64,000 nt of DNA from VXNE01 sp965206615 (GCA_965206615.1 CBDBKI010000005.1:2480001-2544000), one strand, 5' to 3'; numbered from the stretch's first letter, positions 17,497 through 26,011 are shown. Translations and numbers: made by a program. The notes: generated by a model from the letters alone, not told the origin.

Positions 17497-18015
17497 TCAG
17501 GCCGTCAACGCACCGATCACTTCCGTCACCACCTCATCGGCGAGCGCCTGCATCTCCGCATCCGTCCGGTCCTGGATGGGATGGCGCACGAAGCAGCGCC
17601 GCGCGTCGTCCATGCCGAGGGCCTCGGCTTGGGCCGCGGCCGCGTCGCGAAACTCGCTCGAGGCGATGGAGACCGACGGGACGCCCTGAATCTCGAACCA
17701 TACCGTGTCATGCAAACTGCACGTGGTACAGGAGCCTCAGTCGGCCAGCGCTTCGACGACGAAGTCGTTGTGCTCGCGGATGTCCTGGCGCAGGTCGCCC
17801 GGCGCCGGCTTCGCGAACGTCGGCTTCGCGTAACGGTTGATCTCGATGCCCGGCAGCGTCTCCCTGAGACGCGTCTCGAGCCGGTCGAGCAACACGTTGC
17901 CGCGCGGCTTGGAGATGTCGAGCAGGGCTACCGAGCCCCTGATCTCCTCCGGCCGCGGCGCCACCGAGCGGGCGATCGGCACCCGTTCGTCGGTGGGGTC
18001 GAGAATGGTGGTCAT
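17497..18015 (-). CDS. UGSC-motif selenoprotein (in-frame UGA)
   Basis: From the ATG at 18015, behind AGGAGGAAA, the frame runs to a UGA at 17739-17737 and continues in the same frame to a second UGA at 17499-17497. If the first is read as selenocysteine (residue 93) the protein has 172 residues and the centre reads EALADUGSCTTCSLHD. This is the motif that defines the UGSC selenoprotein family. The conserved C-terminal half (VSIASSEFRDAAAAQAEALGM, HPIQDRTDAEM) follows without interruption. A hairpin immediately after the UGA fits a bacterial SECIS. The family's function is unknown; a thiol/selenol redox role is likely. It is the last gene of the RraA / thioredoxin-like operon. The alternative is two short separate proteins, which is unlikely because both halves belong to one family. 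Confidence 0.85.
17701..17728 (-). promoter_or_regulatory. candidate bacterial SECIS element of the UGSC gene
   Basis: In the mRNA, 8 bases after the UGA a stem begins: UACC, bulged A, CGUGC, loop AGUUU, GCAUG, bulge ACAC, GGUA. The loop starts 18 bases after the UGA and includes a G, at the distance expected for SelB recognition. Confidence 0.55.
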
Positions 18016-18038
18016 ACGCGTTTCCTCCTCTTCGGATG

Positions 18039-18058
18039 CCGTGCCGGGGAGGGCACGG
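18039..18058. promoter_or_regulatory. intergenic hairpin between the thioredoxin-like and UGSC genes
   Basis: CCGTGCC (18039-18045) pairs perfectly with GGCACGG (18052-18058) around a six-base loop. It lies in the 74-base gap before the UGSC gene. There is no U-tract, so an mRNA-processing or attenuation role is as likely as termination. Confidence 0.35.
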
Positions 18059-18089
18059 GCTCGTGAATCGTTGACAGGTTACCAGTCGT

Positions 18090-19649
18090 TCAATGGTCGA
18101 TCTTGCGCGAGACGGGGATCGAGCCGATCGGCCCGCTGACCCAGCCGTGGAAGAAGCCCGAGAACTTGCCCGCCTCGGAACCGGCGACGACGATGTGGAT
18201 GTTGTCGGTCGACGCGAACTTCGACGATCGTCGGTCCCGTCGTTCCGGCGTCATGGCCCGCAGGCGTTCCGCCGGGATGCCGGCGCCGGAGACCGCGTCG
18301 GCCGCCAGGTCGTCGAGACGCTTCGCCGTAACTTCCTGGATCCGCGCGCGCACCTCGGCCTTCGAGTAACCCTCCTGCTTGAGAGTATCGACATGCTCCG
18401 GGCAGACCACCAGGATGCAGTCCCCCGTGTGATGCGCCCGGGGATGGTGTGCCGCTTCCATGGCCAGCCCGAACGAGCCGGCGAGCTGGCTCGCCGTGCG
18501 CGAAGTCTGATCGACGATCATGCTCGGCCCGCTCGTCATGGCGAAGAGCGTGACGACGGAGTCGTCCGGGTCGAAGCCGCGCTCGACGTGCAGCGGCGGC
18601 CACTCGCTGCGCTCCTCCCACTCGGGGAAGCACATCGTGTACTTCATCGGGTTGCCGAGGGTCGAACGCTCCGTGCCGCCGGGCCGCGCGCCGCCAAGAT
18701 TGCGCACGGCCAGCCGCAACGCCCGCCCGATGGCGGAGTTGGCCCGATTGCCCTGTCCGAGCGCCCCGAGCCGCATGTTCATGCCGAGCCGGTGGCGGAT
18801 GGGCCCGTTGACGATCATGACGGGCGAAGCCCCCATCGTGGTGGCCATCACGCCGTGGATATTGAATTCGTCCGTGCACACGGCTTCCAGCGCGGCGATC
18901 ACCACGGGCAGGTGTTCCGGCAGGCACCCCGCGAGCACCGCGTTGACGGCGACTTTCTCGACCGTCGCCGGCGCCATGTTGGGCGGGATGGTCGCGACCA
19001 CCGACTGCGGGTCGCGGCGCGTGCCGCCGAGCATCCGCAGCACCCGCTCCGGCGTCGGCGGCACCACGGGCAGCCCGTCCGTGAAGCCCTGGTCGAACAG
19101 GAACTCGTGCACGTCGTCGGACGGCGCGATCTCGACGCGGCGCGCGCGCAGCGGGCTGTTCTCCGCTTGGGCGCGCAGGCGCTCGTTGATGATGGGGTCC
19201 TGCGTGAGAGACCCGCAGCCGGGACGCCAGTCCGGCAGGGCGTCCCAGTCGATGGCGACGCCGGGCGCGTGGCGCTCGAAGAACGCGCGCCACTCGGCCT
19301 TGTCGAATCCCACGACGCGGTCCGACTCGGTGCCATCCTCGGCGGCGGCGATCAGCAGGGGCACCGTTTCGACATCGTAGGCGAAGGACACATTGAGCGC
19401 GGAGTCGTCGAGTATCGGCGCGGTCAGTGCATGCCGGTCGATGAGCGTGGCGTTGCCGTCGGTGGTCTGACCCGGGACGAGCACTTCGAGCGGCGTCTCC
19501 CGGTGCAGTGCCTCGACGAGTGGCATGACCAGGTTGCAGGTCGGGCAGTCCTCCTTCGCGAAACACAGCACGGACTTGCTTACCGGTGGGAAGGCGCGGT
19601 CGACGCTGTGCTGGTCGCGCAGCGAGAACGGCGGCAGCAGTCCCGGCAT
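18090..19649 (-). CDS. thioredoxin-fold protein with CPTC motif and a large C-terminal domain
   Basis: A 519-residue protein. Residues 27-48 (VLCFAKEDCPTCNLVMPLVEAL) form a thioredoxin-like redox site with C35-P-T-C38, and the first 120 or so residues look like that fold. WRPGCGSLTQDP (about residue 150) adds a CGS motif. The large remainder (FLFDQGFTDGLPVVPPTPERV, then VMATTMGASPVMIVNGPIR) is a conserved domain of no function known to me that accompanies UGSC proteins. Its ATG overlaps the RraA-like stop as TGATG, and the UGSC gene follows 74 bases later. A shared redox function of the three is inference. Confidence 0.65.
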   Translation of the reverse strand: MPGLLPPFSLRDQHSVDRAFPPVSKSVLCFAKEDCPTCNLVMPLVEALHRETPLEVLVPGQTTDGNATLIDRHALTAPILDDSALNVSFAYDVETVPLLIAAAEDGTESDRVVGFDKAEWRAFFERHAPGVAIDWDALPDWRPGCGSLTQDPIINERLRAQAENSPLRARRVEIAPSDDVHEFLFDQGFTDGLPVVPPTPERVLRMLGGTRRDPQSVVATIPPNMAPATVEKVAVNAVLAGCLPEHLPVVIAALEAVCTDEFNIHGVMATTMGASPVMIVNGPIRHRLGMNMRLGALGQGNRANSAIGRALRLAVRNLGGARPGGTERSTLGNPMKYTMCFPEWEERSEWPPLHVERGFDPDDSVVTLFAMTSGPSMIVDQTSRTASQLAGSFGLAMEAAHHPRAHHTGDCILVVCPEHVDTLKQEGYSKAEVRARIQEVTAKRLDDLAADAVSGAGIPAERLRAMTPERRDRRSSKFASTDNIHIVVAGSEAGKFSGFFHGWVSGPIGSIPVSRKIDH

Positions 19650-20353
19650 CAGTGCACCTCCGCCGCGTCTCCCCAGGCCTTGCGCAGGCGTTCCATGTTG
19701 AAGCCTGCTTCCTGCGCGGCGCTGATGATGACCGCCTCACGGCGCGCGATGGCAGCGGCCGCGTCGGGGACTTCCGATGCCACGTCGAACGGTATCACGA
19801 CGGCGCCGTGCTGGTCCGCGTGGACGAGGTCGCCGTCCTTGACGCGCATGCCGCCGACCGTGACCGGCGTGCCGAAGCCGACCGGATGCACGAACGCGTG
19901 CGAGGGTCCGACGCGGTCGGCGAGCATCTGGAACCCGTCGGCCACGTCCGGCAGGTCCCGCACGCTGCCGTCGGTGATGAGGCCGATGCAGCCGAGGCCG
20001 CTGTGGATGTTGCTGTTCACCTCGCCCCAGAAGGAGCCGTAGCCGCGGGAGTCGCCGTCGAGGTCCTGGATCACCATGATGCCGGGCTTCGGGCCGTCGT
20101 CGACATAGGAGTAGTAGGCGTCCCGCATGGCCCGCGCTTCCGCGCCGGCGAGATCGGAGGGATGCATCGCGCGGATCGTCGCGGTGCGCGCGTGCCCGAC
20201 CATGGAGCCGAGTTCCGGGCGCGTGCAGACGAGCGGGTCGACGGTGTACCCGTAGCCCCGGCGTTTCGGCGCGACGACCTCCAGCGCGTTGCACACGGTG
20301 GGCGTATCCAGTGCGCGCAGGGCGTCGAGCAGGGCTTCGTCAATAGCGGTCAT
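19649..20353 (-). CDS. RraA-like / 4-hydroxy-4-methyl-2-oxoglutarate aldolase family protein
   Basis: A 234-residue protein with the RraA fold. It has ALDTPTVCNAL near the N-terminus, LGCIGLITDGSVRDLPDV in the centre (the Gly/Asp/Arg cluster that binds metal and pyruvate in HMG/CHA aldolases) and DGDLVHADQHGAVVIP near residue 175. Family members are divalent-metal aldolases or oxaloacetate decarboxylases; the substrate here is unknown. It is the first gene of the operon leading to the selenoprotein and is divergent from the isovaleryl-CoA dehydrogenase gene. Confidence 0.8.
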   Translation of the reverse strand: MTAIDEALLDALRALDTPTVCNALEVVAPKRRGYGYTVDPLVCTRPELGSMVGHARTATIRAMHPSDLAGAEARAMRDAYYSYVDDGPKPGIMVIQDLDGDSRGYGSFWGEVNSNIHSGLGCIGLITDGSVRDLPDVADGFQMLADRVGPSHAFVHPVGFGTPVTVGGMRVKDGDLVHADQHGAVVIPFDVASEVPDAAAAIARREAVIISAAQEAGFNMERLRKAWGDAAEVH

Positions 20354-20419
20354 GTTGCGATCCCGAGGTGAAACGACCTTATGGTAGTCTGCCGCGCCAC
20401 CCGATGGAACGTGCGCCAG

Positions 20420-21580
20420 GTGTACTCCTCCCTGAATTTCGGACTGGGCGAAACCCTCGATCTCCTGCGCGACACCGTGCACGGTTTCGCAAGCGAGGAG
20501 ATCGCGCCGCTGGCGGCCCGGATCGATGCCGACAACGGCTTCCCGCGGGACCTGTGGCTGCGTCTCGGCGAAGTCGGGCTGCTCGGCATCACGGCCGGCA
20601 CGCAATGGGGCGGCGCGGACATGGGCTATCTCGCCCATTGCATCGCCATGGAGGAGATCTCCCGGGCGTCGGCCTCGGTGGGGCTGTCCTACGGCGCGCA
20701 CTCCAACCTCTGCGTCAACCAGATCAATCGCCACGGCACGCCGGAGCAGCAGGCACGCTACCTGCCGAAGCTCGTCAGTGGCGAGCACGTCGGGGCGCTC
20801 GCGATGAGCGAATCCGGCGCGGGTTCCGACGTGGTCTCGATGCGCCTCGCCGCACGCCGGGAGGGTGACGTCTACGTCCTGAACGGCGCGAAGATGTGGA
20901 TCACCAACGGTCCCGATGCGGACACGTACGTGATCTATGCGAAGACGGAGCCAGACGCCGGCCCGCAGGGCATCACGGCGTTCATCGTGGAGCGTGACGT
21001 GCCCGGGTTCTCCCGCTCCCCGAAGCTAGACAAGCTCGGCATGCGCGGTTCCGGCACCTGCGAACTGGTCTTCCAGGACGCCGAGGTGCCGGTGGCCAAC
21101 GTCCTCGGCGCGGAAAACCGCGGCGTGGGCGTGCTGATGAGCGGCCTCGATTTCGAGCGGGTAGTGCTCGCCGCCGGCCCGGTCGGCATCATGCAGGCGT
21201 GTCTGGACGCGGTCGTTCCCTATGTGCACGACCGGGTACAATTCGACGAGCCGATCGGGCGCTTCCAGCTCGTGCAGGGCAAGCTTGCGGATATGTACAC
21301 CCGCACCAACGCGTGCCGCGCCTACCTGTATGCCGTGGCCGCCGCCTGCGACCGCGGCGAAACGACGCGCAAGGACGCGGCGGGCGCGATCCTGTACTGC
21401 GCGGAGACCGCCACCGCCCTCGCGCTCGACGCCATCCAACTGCTCGGTGGGAACGGGTACATCGACGACTACCCCACCGGCCGCCTGCTGCGCGACGCGA
21501 AGCTCTACGAGATCGGTGCGGGCACGTCGGAGATCCGCCGCTGGCTGATCGGGCGGGAGCTCTTCGAGGAGTCGAACTGA
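20420..21580 (+). CDS. ivd: isovaleryl-CoA dehydrogenase
   Basis: A 386-residue acyl-CoA dehydrogenase of leucine catabolism that oxidises isovaleryl-CoA to 3-methylcrotonyl-CoA with FAD and ETF. The GTG at 20420 gives the usual beginning (VYSSLNFGLGE) and length. Conserved signatures are AMSESGAGSDVVSM, WITNGPDADTYVIYAKT, QLLGGNGYIDDYPTGRLLRD and IGAGTSEIRRWLIGREL. The Glu in SGLDFERVVLA (about residue 245) is at the position of the IVD-specific catalytic base. It is followed after 77 bases by another acyl-CoA dehydrogenase gene. Confidence 0.9.
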   Translation: MYSSLNFGLGETLDLLRDTVHGFASEEIAPLAARIDADNGFPRDLWLRLGEVGLLGITAGTQWGGADMGYLAHCIAMEEISRASASVGLSYGAHSNLCVNQINRHGTPEQQARYLPKLVSGEHVGALAMSESGAGSDVVSMRLAARREGDVYVLNGAKMWITNGPDADTYVIYAKTEPDAGPQGITAFIVERDVPGFSRSPKLDKLGMRGSGTCELVFQDAEVPVANVLGAENRGVGVLMSGLDFERVVLAAGPVGIMQACLDAVVPYVHDRVQFDEPIGRFQLVQGKLADMYTRTNACRAYLYAVAAACDRGETTRKDAAGAILYCAETATALALDAIQLLGGNGYIDDYPTGRLLRDAKLYEIGAGTSEIRRWLIGRELFEESN

Positions 21581-21657
21581 ACGCGAGCAACGCGCGGAAG
21601 CCGCCGCCGAACACCGCCGAAGACCGCCGAAGACCGAAACGAGAGGAACAGTATTCG

Positions 21658-23439
21658 ATGACAGGCTACCGGGCCCCGACCCGCGACATCTGGTTTGTTC
21701 TCGAGGAACTCGCGCGCTGGGGGGAGATCAACGCCCTGCCGGGTTGGGAGGAGGCCACTCCCGAGCTTGCCCGGGCGGCGCTCAAGGAGGCGGCGACGTT
21801 GGCGGAGGAAGTGATCGCCCCGACGAACGCGGCCGGCGACCGCGAGGGCGCGCGCATCGAGGCGGGCGGAGTGCGTGTACCCACGGCCTTCAAGGAGGCG
21901 TTCGGGCAGTTTCGCGACGGCGGCTGGACGAGCCTCGACGCCGATCCGGAATACGGCGGACAGGGGTTGCCGGCGCTGCTCTCGATCGCCATCTCGGAAC
22001 TGTGGCAGTCGGCGAACCTCGCCTGGTCGAACTGTCCGCTGCTCGCGGGCGGCGCGATCCACGCCATCGAAGAGCACGCGAGCCGCGCCCTGAAGGAGAC
22101 ATGGCTGCCGAACCTGATCGCCGGCATCTGGACCGGCACGATGAACCTGACGGAACCCCAGGCCGGATCCGATCTCGCACTCATACGCAGCACCGCCGTA
22201 CCCGAGGGCGACGCCTGGCGCGTCAGCGGGCAGAAGATCTTCATCACCTACGGCGACCACGACATGGCCGAGAACATCGTGCACCTGGTGCTCGCGCGGC
22301 TGCCCGACGCGCCGCCGGGCGTGCGCGGCATCTCGCTCTTCCTGGTGCCGAAGGTGCTGCTCGAGGCCGACGGCTCGCTCGGCGAGCGCAACGGCGTGCA
22401 GGTGCTTTCGCTCGAAGAGAAGCTCGGCATCCACGGCAGCCCGACCTGCGTGATGCAGTATGACAACGCCACGGGCTACCTCGTCGGCGAGCCCAACCAG
22501 GGCCTTGCCTGCATGTTCACGATGATGAACCACGCGCGCATCAGCGTCGGCCTGCAGGGGCTCTCCGTCGCGGAGCGCGCCTATCAGCATGCCCTCGAGT
22601 ACGCCCGGGAGCGCGTGCAGGGCAACGTGGCGGGCAGCCCGGATCCGGTGACGATCATCCACCACCCGGATGTGCGCCGCATGCTGATGGAGATGAAGGC
22701 GCAGATCGAGGCCATGCGGGCGGTGGCCTATGTCGGTGCCTCGCACCTCGATCGCGCGACCGCCGCCACCGGGGAACAGCGGCAGTGGCACCAGGCGCGC
22801 GCGGACCTGATGACCCCCATCATCAAGGCCTGGATCACGGAAACGGGGCAGCAGATCGCCTCCCTCGGCGTGCAGGTCTTCGGCGGCATGGGTTTCGTCG
22901 AGGAGACCGGCGCCGCGCAGCACTACCGCGACGTGCGCATCACCACGATCTACGAGGGCACCACCGGCATCCAGGCCATGGACCTGGTCGGGCGCAAGGT
23001 GTTGCGGGACGGCGGGACCGCGCTGCGCGCACTGATCGGCGAGATGCGCGAGACGCAAGGCGAGGTGGCGCAACGCCTGCCTGACCAGCTGCCGGCGTTC
23101 CGGTCGGGGGTGGAGCGCCTGCAGAGCGGGCTCGGCTGGCTGCTCGAGCACGCCGGCAACGACTTCACCGTTCCCGGCGCGGTGGCCTATCCGTTCCTCA
23201 TGCTGTGCGGCACCGTCTGCGGTGCGCACCAGTCGACGCGCGCCGCGCTCGTGGCCGCCGAGCGCCTCGCGGCCGGGGATTCCGAGACATCGTTCTTCGA
23301 GGCCAAGCTCGTGACGGCGCGGTTCTACAACGAATCGGTCCTGCCCCGGGCCGGGGCCTGCCTGGACGCGATGCAGGCCGGCGCGGAATCCGTCATGGGG
23401 CTGACCGAGGAGCAGTTCGAGCCAGTCCCGCTGGCGTAG
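21658..23439 (+). CDS. acyl-CoA dehydrogenase, DmdC/AcdH long type
   Basis: A 593-residue FAD enzyme of the long acyl-CoA dehydrogenase class that includes 3-methylmercaptopropionyl-CoA dehydrogenase (DmdC). It has the central domain (GTMNLTEPQAGSDLALIRS, then ITYGDHD), the helical domain (NHARISVGLQGLSVAERAYQ), VFGGMGFVEETGAAQHYRD and IYEGTTGIQAMDLVGRK. A C-terminal extension of about 120 residues is typical of the class. The AGAGGAACAG leader gives an acceptable ribosome site. Whether it acts on MMPA-CoA or another acyl-CoA cannot be told from sequence. Confidence 0.85.
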   Translation: MTGYRAPTRDIWFVLEELARWGEINALPGWEEATPELARAALKEAATLAEEVIAPTNAAGDREGARIEAGGVRVPTAFKEAFGQFRDGGWTSLDADPEYGGQGLPALLSIAISELWQSANLAWSNCPLLAGGAIHAIEEHASRALKETWLPNLIAGIWTGTMNLTEPQAGSDLALIRSTAVPEGDAWRVSGQKIFITYGDHDMAENIVHLVLARLPDAPPGVRGISLFLVPKVLLEADGSLGERNGVQVLSLEEKLGIHGSPTCVMQYDNATGYLVGEPNQGLACMFTMMNHARISVGLQGLSVAERAYQHALEYARERVQGNVAGSPDPVTIIHHPDVRRMLMEMKAQIEAMRAVAYVGASHLDRATAATGEQRQWHQARADLMTPIIKAWITETGQQIASLGVQVFGGMGFVEETGAAQHYRDVRITTIYEGTTGIQAMDLVGRKVLRDGGTALRALIGEMRETQGEVAQRLPDQLPAFRSGVERLQSGLGWLLEHAGNDFTVPGAVAYPFLMLCGTVCGAHQSTRAALVAAERLAAGDSETSFFEAKLVTARFYNESVLPRAGACLDAMQAGAESVMGLTEEQFEPVPLA

Positions 23440-23489
23440 CGAGGCTCTTGTCGGGGCACGCGCAAGACGTGCGCCGCGGGGTTCCCGCG

Positions 23490-23882
23490 TTACTCCAGCC
23501 AATCCTCCAGGGCGAGCCCTGGAACCCGCCCGAACTCGCGCAGGTTGTGTGTGACCAGCGTGAGAGCGCGTGCCACCGCCTGGCCGGCAATCAGGACATC
23601 GTAGGGGCTGATCGGAGTGCCGCGGGATTGCAGGAGCGCGCGAATCTCCCCCGATCGGTCCGCGTCGGTGCTGGAGAACGGAACGGTCTCGAATTGCAGG
23701 GACCTGACCTTCTCCAGATTGTCGCTCGTGTGCCGGCTCTTGTATGCGCCGAAGCACAGTTCGTGATGCACGATCGAAGAGACGCCAATGTCGCCCGGGA
23801 GCCAGAGGTCGAGACGCTCTCTGATGCGGCGATGCCCCTGCAGGAGGTGGATGATGGCATTCGTGTCGAGGAGGAATCTCAC
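23490..23882 (-). CDS. vapC: VapC-family PIN-domain toxin
   Basis: A 130-residue PIN ribonuclease. The acidic metal-binding residues are visible: D6 in LLDTNAII, E41 in VHHELCFGA, Asp in ISPYDVLIAGQAVA and Asn in LVTHNLREFGRV. It starts with a GTG at 23882 that overlaps the antitoxin stop by four bases (GTGA), the usual coupled VapBC arrangement. Targets in the family are tRNA or rRNA; the specific one is unknown. Confidence 0.88.
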   Translation of the reverse strand: MRFLLDTNAIIHLLQGHRRIRERLDLWLPGDIGVSSIVHHELCFGAYKSRHTSDNLEKVRSLQFETVPFSSTDADRSGEIRALLQSRGTPISPYDVLIAGQAVARALTLVTHNLREFGRVPGLALEDWLE

Positions 23883-24124
23883 CCGAGACGATCCAGCTCC
23901 GGCCGCGACTGGTCCTCGACCGGCTCCAATGCGGCCTGCACGAAGTCGTCGTCGAGGTCTCCGGCGATGGCATCGAGCCAGGACCAGTCCAGCGGCAACG
24001 GCTCCAGGATGACGGCACTGCCCTCCCTTCTGATCCGCACTTCATCGCATGCGAACCGAAACTCCTTGGGCAACCGCACAGCCTGCGATCGGCCGGTCAT
24101 GAATACCTTGGCAGTCCCTTTCAT
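23879..24124 (-). CDS. vapB: VapB-family antitoxin
   Basis: An 81-residue protein with the AbrB/SpoVT-like N-terminal DNA-binding segment AKVFMTGRSQAVRLPKEFRF and an acidic C-terminal tail that would wrap the toxin. It is encoded directly upstream of vapC. The ATG at 24124 is the natural start. Autorepression through the AT-rich palindromes upstream is likely by analogy. Confidence 0.88.
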   Translation of the reverse strand: MKGTAKVFMTGRSQAVRLPKEFRFACDEVRIRREGSAVILEPLPLDWSWLDAIAGDLDDDFVQAALEPVEDQSRPELDRLG

Positions 24125-24138
24125 GGCGCCTCGCAACG

Positions 24139-24166
24139 GATATGATATGGCGCAAAGATATATATC
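24139..24166. promoter_or_regulatory. candidate VapBC operator
   Basis: An AT-rich patch in GC-rich surroundings, directly upstream of vapB. It holds GATATGATAT (24139-24148) and the perfect palindrome GATATATATC (24157-24166). Such paired AT-rich boxes are typical operators of VapBC complexes. Confidence 0.45.
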
Positions 24167-24260
24167 ACGCTTCGCGAGGTGCCGCAACGGTCGGTTCGAT
24201 CCCGTGAGCGCTGGCAGGCGAGCGGATGCCTGGGCCGGACAGCTCCGGCCGTGCGGCCAA

Positions 24261-24288
24261 TTGACAAGCGGGGCCCCGCCCGTAAGAT
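24261..24288 (+). promoter_or_regulatory. sigma70-type promoter of the tRNA genes
   Basis: TTGACA (24261-24266), a 16-base spacer and TAAGAT (24283-24288) are followed by a GC-rich discriminator. The first tRNA starts 18 bases later, which fits a short 5' leader and growth-rate control. Confidence 0.6.
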
Positions 24289-24306
24289 ACGCGTTCCGCT
24301 GGCGCG

Positions 24307-24382
24307 GGGTGTTTAGCTCAGTCGGGAGAGCGACGGCCTTACAAGCCGTAGGTCGCAGGTTCAAACCCTGCAACACCCACCA
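24307..24382 (+). tRNA. tRNA-Val (anticodon TAC)
   Basis: 76 bases with acceptor stem GGGTGTT/AACACCC, D-arm TTAGCTCAGTCGGGAGAGC, anticodon loop CTTACAA (TAC reads GUA), T-arm GCAGGTTCAAACCCTGC and an encoded 3' CCA. Confidence 0.95.
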
Positions 24383-24390
24383 GTCATCAC

Positions 24391-24468
24391 GGAGCGGTAG
24401 TTCAGTTGGTTTAGAATACTGGCCTGTCACGCCAGGGGTCGCGGGTTCGAGTCCCGTCCGCTCCGCCA
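24391..24468 (+). tRNA. tRNA-Asp (anticodon GTC)
   Basis: 78 bases with acceptor stem GGAGCGG/CCGCTCC, discriminator G, anticodon loop CTGTCAC (GTC) and T-arm GCGGGTTCGAGTCCCGT, with CCA encoded. The D-loop is one base longer than in E. coli. It is probably cotranscribed with tRNA-Val, eight bases upstream. Confidence 0.95.
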
Positions 24469-24505
24469 AATCCCGATACCAGCCATCGCCAACCGCGAAG
24501 TTGCC

Positions 24506-25549
24506 ATGCCGCGAATCGAGAGTGTCACTGCCGAGCTCCTGCACGACCGATCCCTGGTCAACGTCATCACCCGCGTACGCGATTCCGATGGCCTCGAGGG
24601 CGTGGGGGAGGCCTGGTGGGGCATCTTCGATCGGGAGCGGCCGAGCCTGACGGCATCGCCAATCATCGCCGTCATCAATGACATGCTCGCGCCGAGGCTC
24701 GCCGGCCGCGATCCTGACGCCATCGAACGTCTCTGGTTCGAACTGTGGGACTGGGGCTACCGGTACGCGGACCAGGGCATCTTCCCCATGGGCCTGTCTG
24801 GCGTGGACCTGGCGTTGTGGGACCTCAAGGGCAAGCGCTTGGGGGCCAGCGTGGCGGCGCTGCTGGGCGGCCCGGTGAGCGACGGCATCCCCGCGTACGC
24901 GAGCTTCCCGCGCTATGGGAATCCCGAGCGGCTGGTGGCCGAGACGACGCGGGCCCTGGAGGCGGGATTCACCGCCGTGAAGCTGCACGAGATCGACCCG
25001 GACATGGTCGCCGTGTTGCGCGAGCAGTTCGGAGACGCCTTGAAGATCATGGTCGACGTCAACGGCCATTTCGATCCGTTGGAAGCGGTCGCTGTGGGCA
25101 CGCGGCTGAGCGAGCTGGGGGTCACCTGGTTCGAGGAGCCCGTGCGGCCCATGCGGGACCATGCCGCGCTCGCCCGCGTGAGCGCCTCCATCGAGTGCGA
25201 CCTGGCCGCCGGCGAGAACGAGTATGCCCTGGCGGACTTCGACCGGCTGCTCGCGACCGGTGCGATTGCCTACGTTCAGCCCGAGATCACGAAGATCGGC
25301 GGCCTGACCGCCGCGCGCCGCGTCAGCACGCTGGCCGAGCTGTACAACGTTGCGCTCTGTCCGCACAACTTCCGCCTCGGCCCCGCGCTGTACGCGTCGG
25401 TGCAGTGGGCGTTCACGTCCCCCGCATCCAGGTGGCTGGAGATCCCGTGGGTCCCGCCTGGCGTAGCGTTTTCCTTCCCGGCGCCGCTGCCCCCGATGCG
25501 GGACGGGCTCGTGCTGCCCCTTGAAGAGCCCGGTCTCGGCTGCGGCTGA
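24506..25549 (+). CDS. enolase-superfamily dehydratase/racemase (mandelate racemase family)
   Basis: A 347-residue protein with an N-terminal capping domain and a barrel. The strand-2 base region is AVKLHEID. Metal ligands are the Asp of MVDVNGHFD, the first Glu of WFEEPV and the Glu of AAGENEY. CPHNFRLGPAL supplies a His at the usual C-terminal position. Such enzymes abstract the alpha-proton of carboxylates, often sugar acids. The second Lys of the KxK motif is replaced by His (KLH), so the chemistry may differ. It lies 37 bases after tRNA-Asp. Confidence 0.8.
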   Translation: MPRIESVTAELLHDRSLVNVITRVRDSDGLEGVGEAWWGIFDRERPSLTASPIIAVINDMLAPRLAGRDPDAIERLWFELWDWGYRYADQGIFPMGLSGVDLALWDLKGKRLGASVAALLGGPVSDGIPAYASFPRYGNPERLVAETTRALEAGFTAVKLHEIDPDMVAVLREQFGDALKIMVDVNGHFDPLEAVAVGTRLSELGVTWFEEPVRPMRDHAALARVSASIECDLAAGENEYALADFDRLLATGAIAYVQPEITKIGGLTAARRVSTLAELYNVALCPHNFRLGPALYASVQWAFTSPASRWLEIPWVPPGVAFSFPAPLPPMRDGLVLPLEEPGLGCG

Positions 25550-25657
25550 AGGGTGCTCCGCCGCAACGAGCGGCAATCCATCACTGTCTGCGGGGCGCGC
25601 ATCATCGTCGAGCGGCCGGATCCGTAACGCTACCCCGATCGCTCATGTCCCTGGCGA

Positions 25658-25978
25658 CTATTGCATGAGGGACCGAGGCGTCGGCACGATGCGCTGCTTG
25701 GCAAGTCCCCCGCTTGCGACCAGATCGGGAACCCGGCCCTCGATTTCGTTCCTGTAGTAGTCGCTCTGGTACACCGCGGCGTGTATGCGCTCGCGCTCGG
25801 CGTCTGACTCGAAGCGCCGGATCCAGATGTAGACGGTCTCGTCCTCCGCGCTGCGGAAGCTGCCAATGCTGTTCAGGCCCTGCTTCACGGCAAACGGAAT
25901 GAACTCATCGTCCATCATCCGCACCCACGCATCCATCTTGCCGGGCAGGATCCTGTACTGGTTAAGCTCGTAGAACAC
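25658..25978 (-). CDS. NIPSNAP family protein
   Basis: A 106-residue dimeric alpha-beta barrel type protein starting with a GTG at 25978. FYELNQYRILPGKMDAWV and YIWIRRFESDAERERI are characteristic of NIPSNAP proteins, small cytoplasmic proteins of unclear role often near catabolic genes. It lies 33 bases downstream of the MFS gene stop on the same strand, so the two probably form an operon. Confidence 0.8.
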   Translation of the reverse strand: MFYELNQYRILPGKMDAWVRMMDDEFIPFAVKQGLNSIGSFRSAEDETVYIWIRRFESDAERERIHAAVYQSDYYRNEIEGRVPDLVASGGLAKQRIVPTPRSLMQ

Positions 25979-26011
25979 CCGCTACCCTCCTGACACGCGG
26001 CTTGACGACGA

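Noticed and set aside
25550..25657. Small gene between the enolase-superfamily and NIPSNAP genes
   Set aside because: No frame with a start and plausible composition; it appears to be a plain convergent intergenic spacer.
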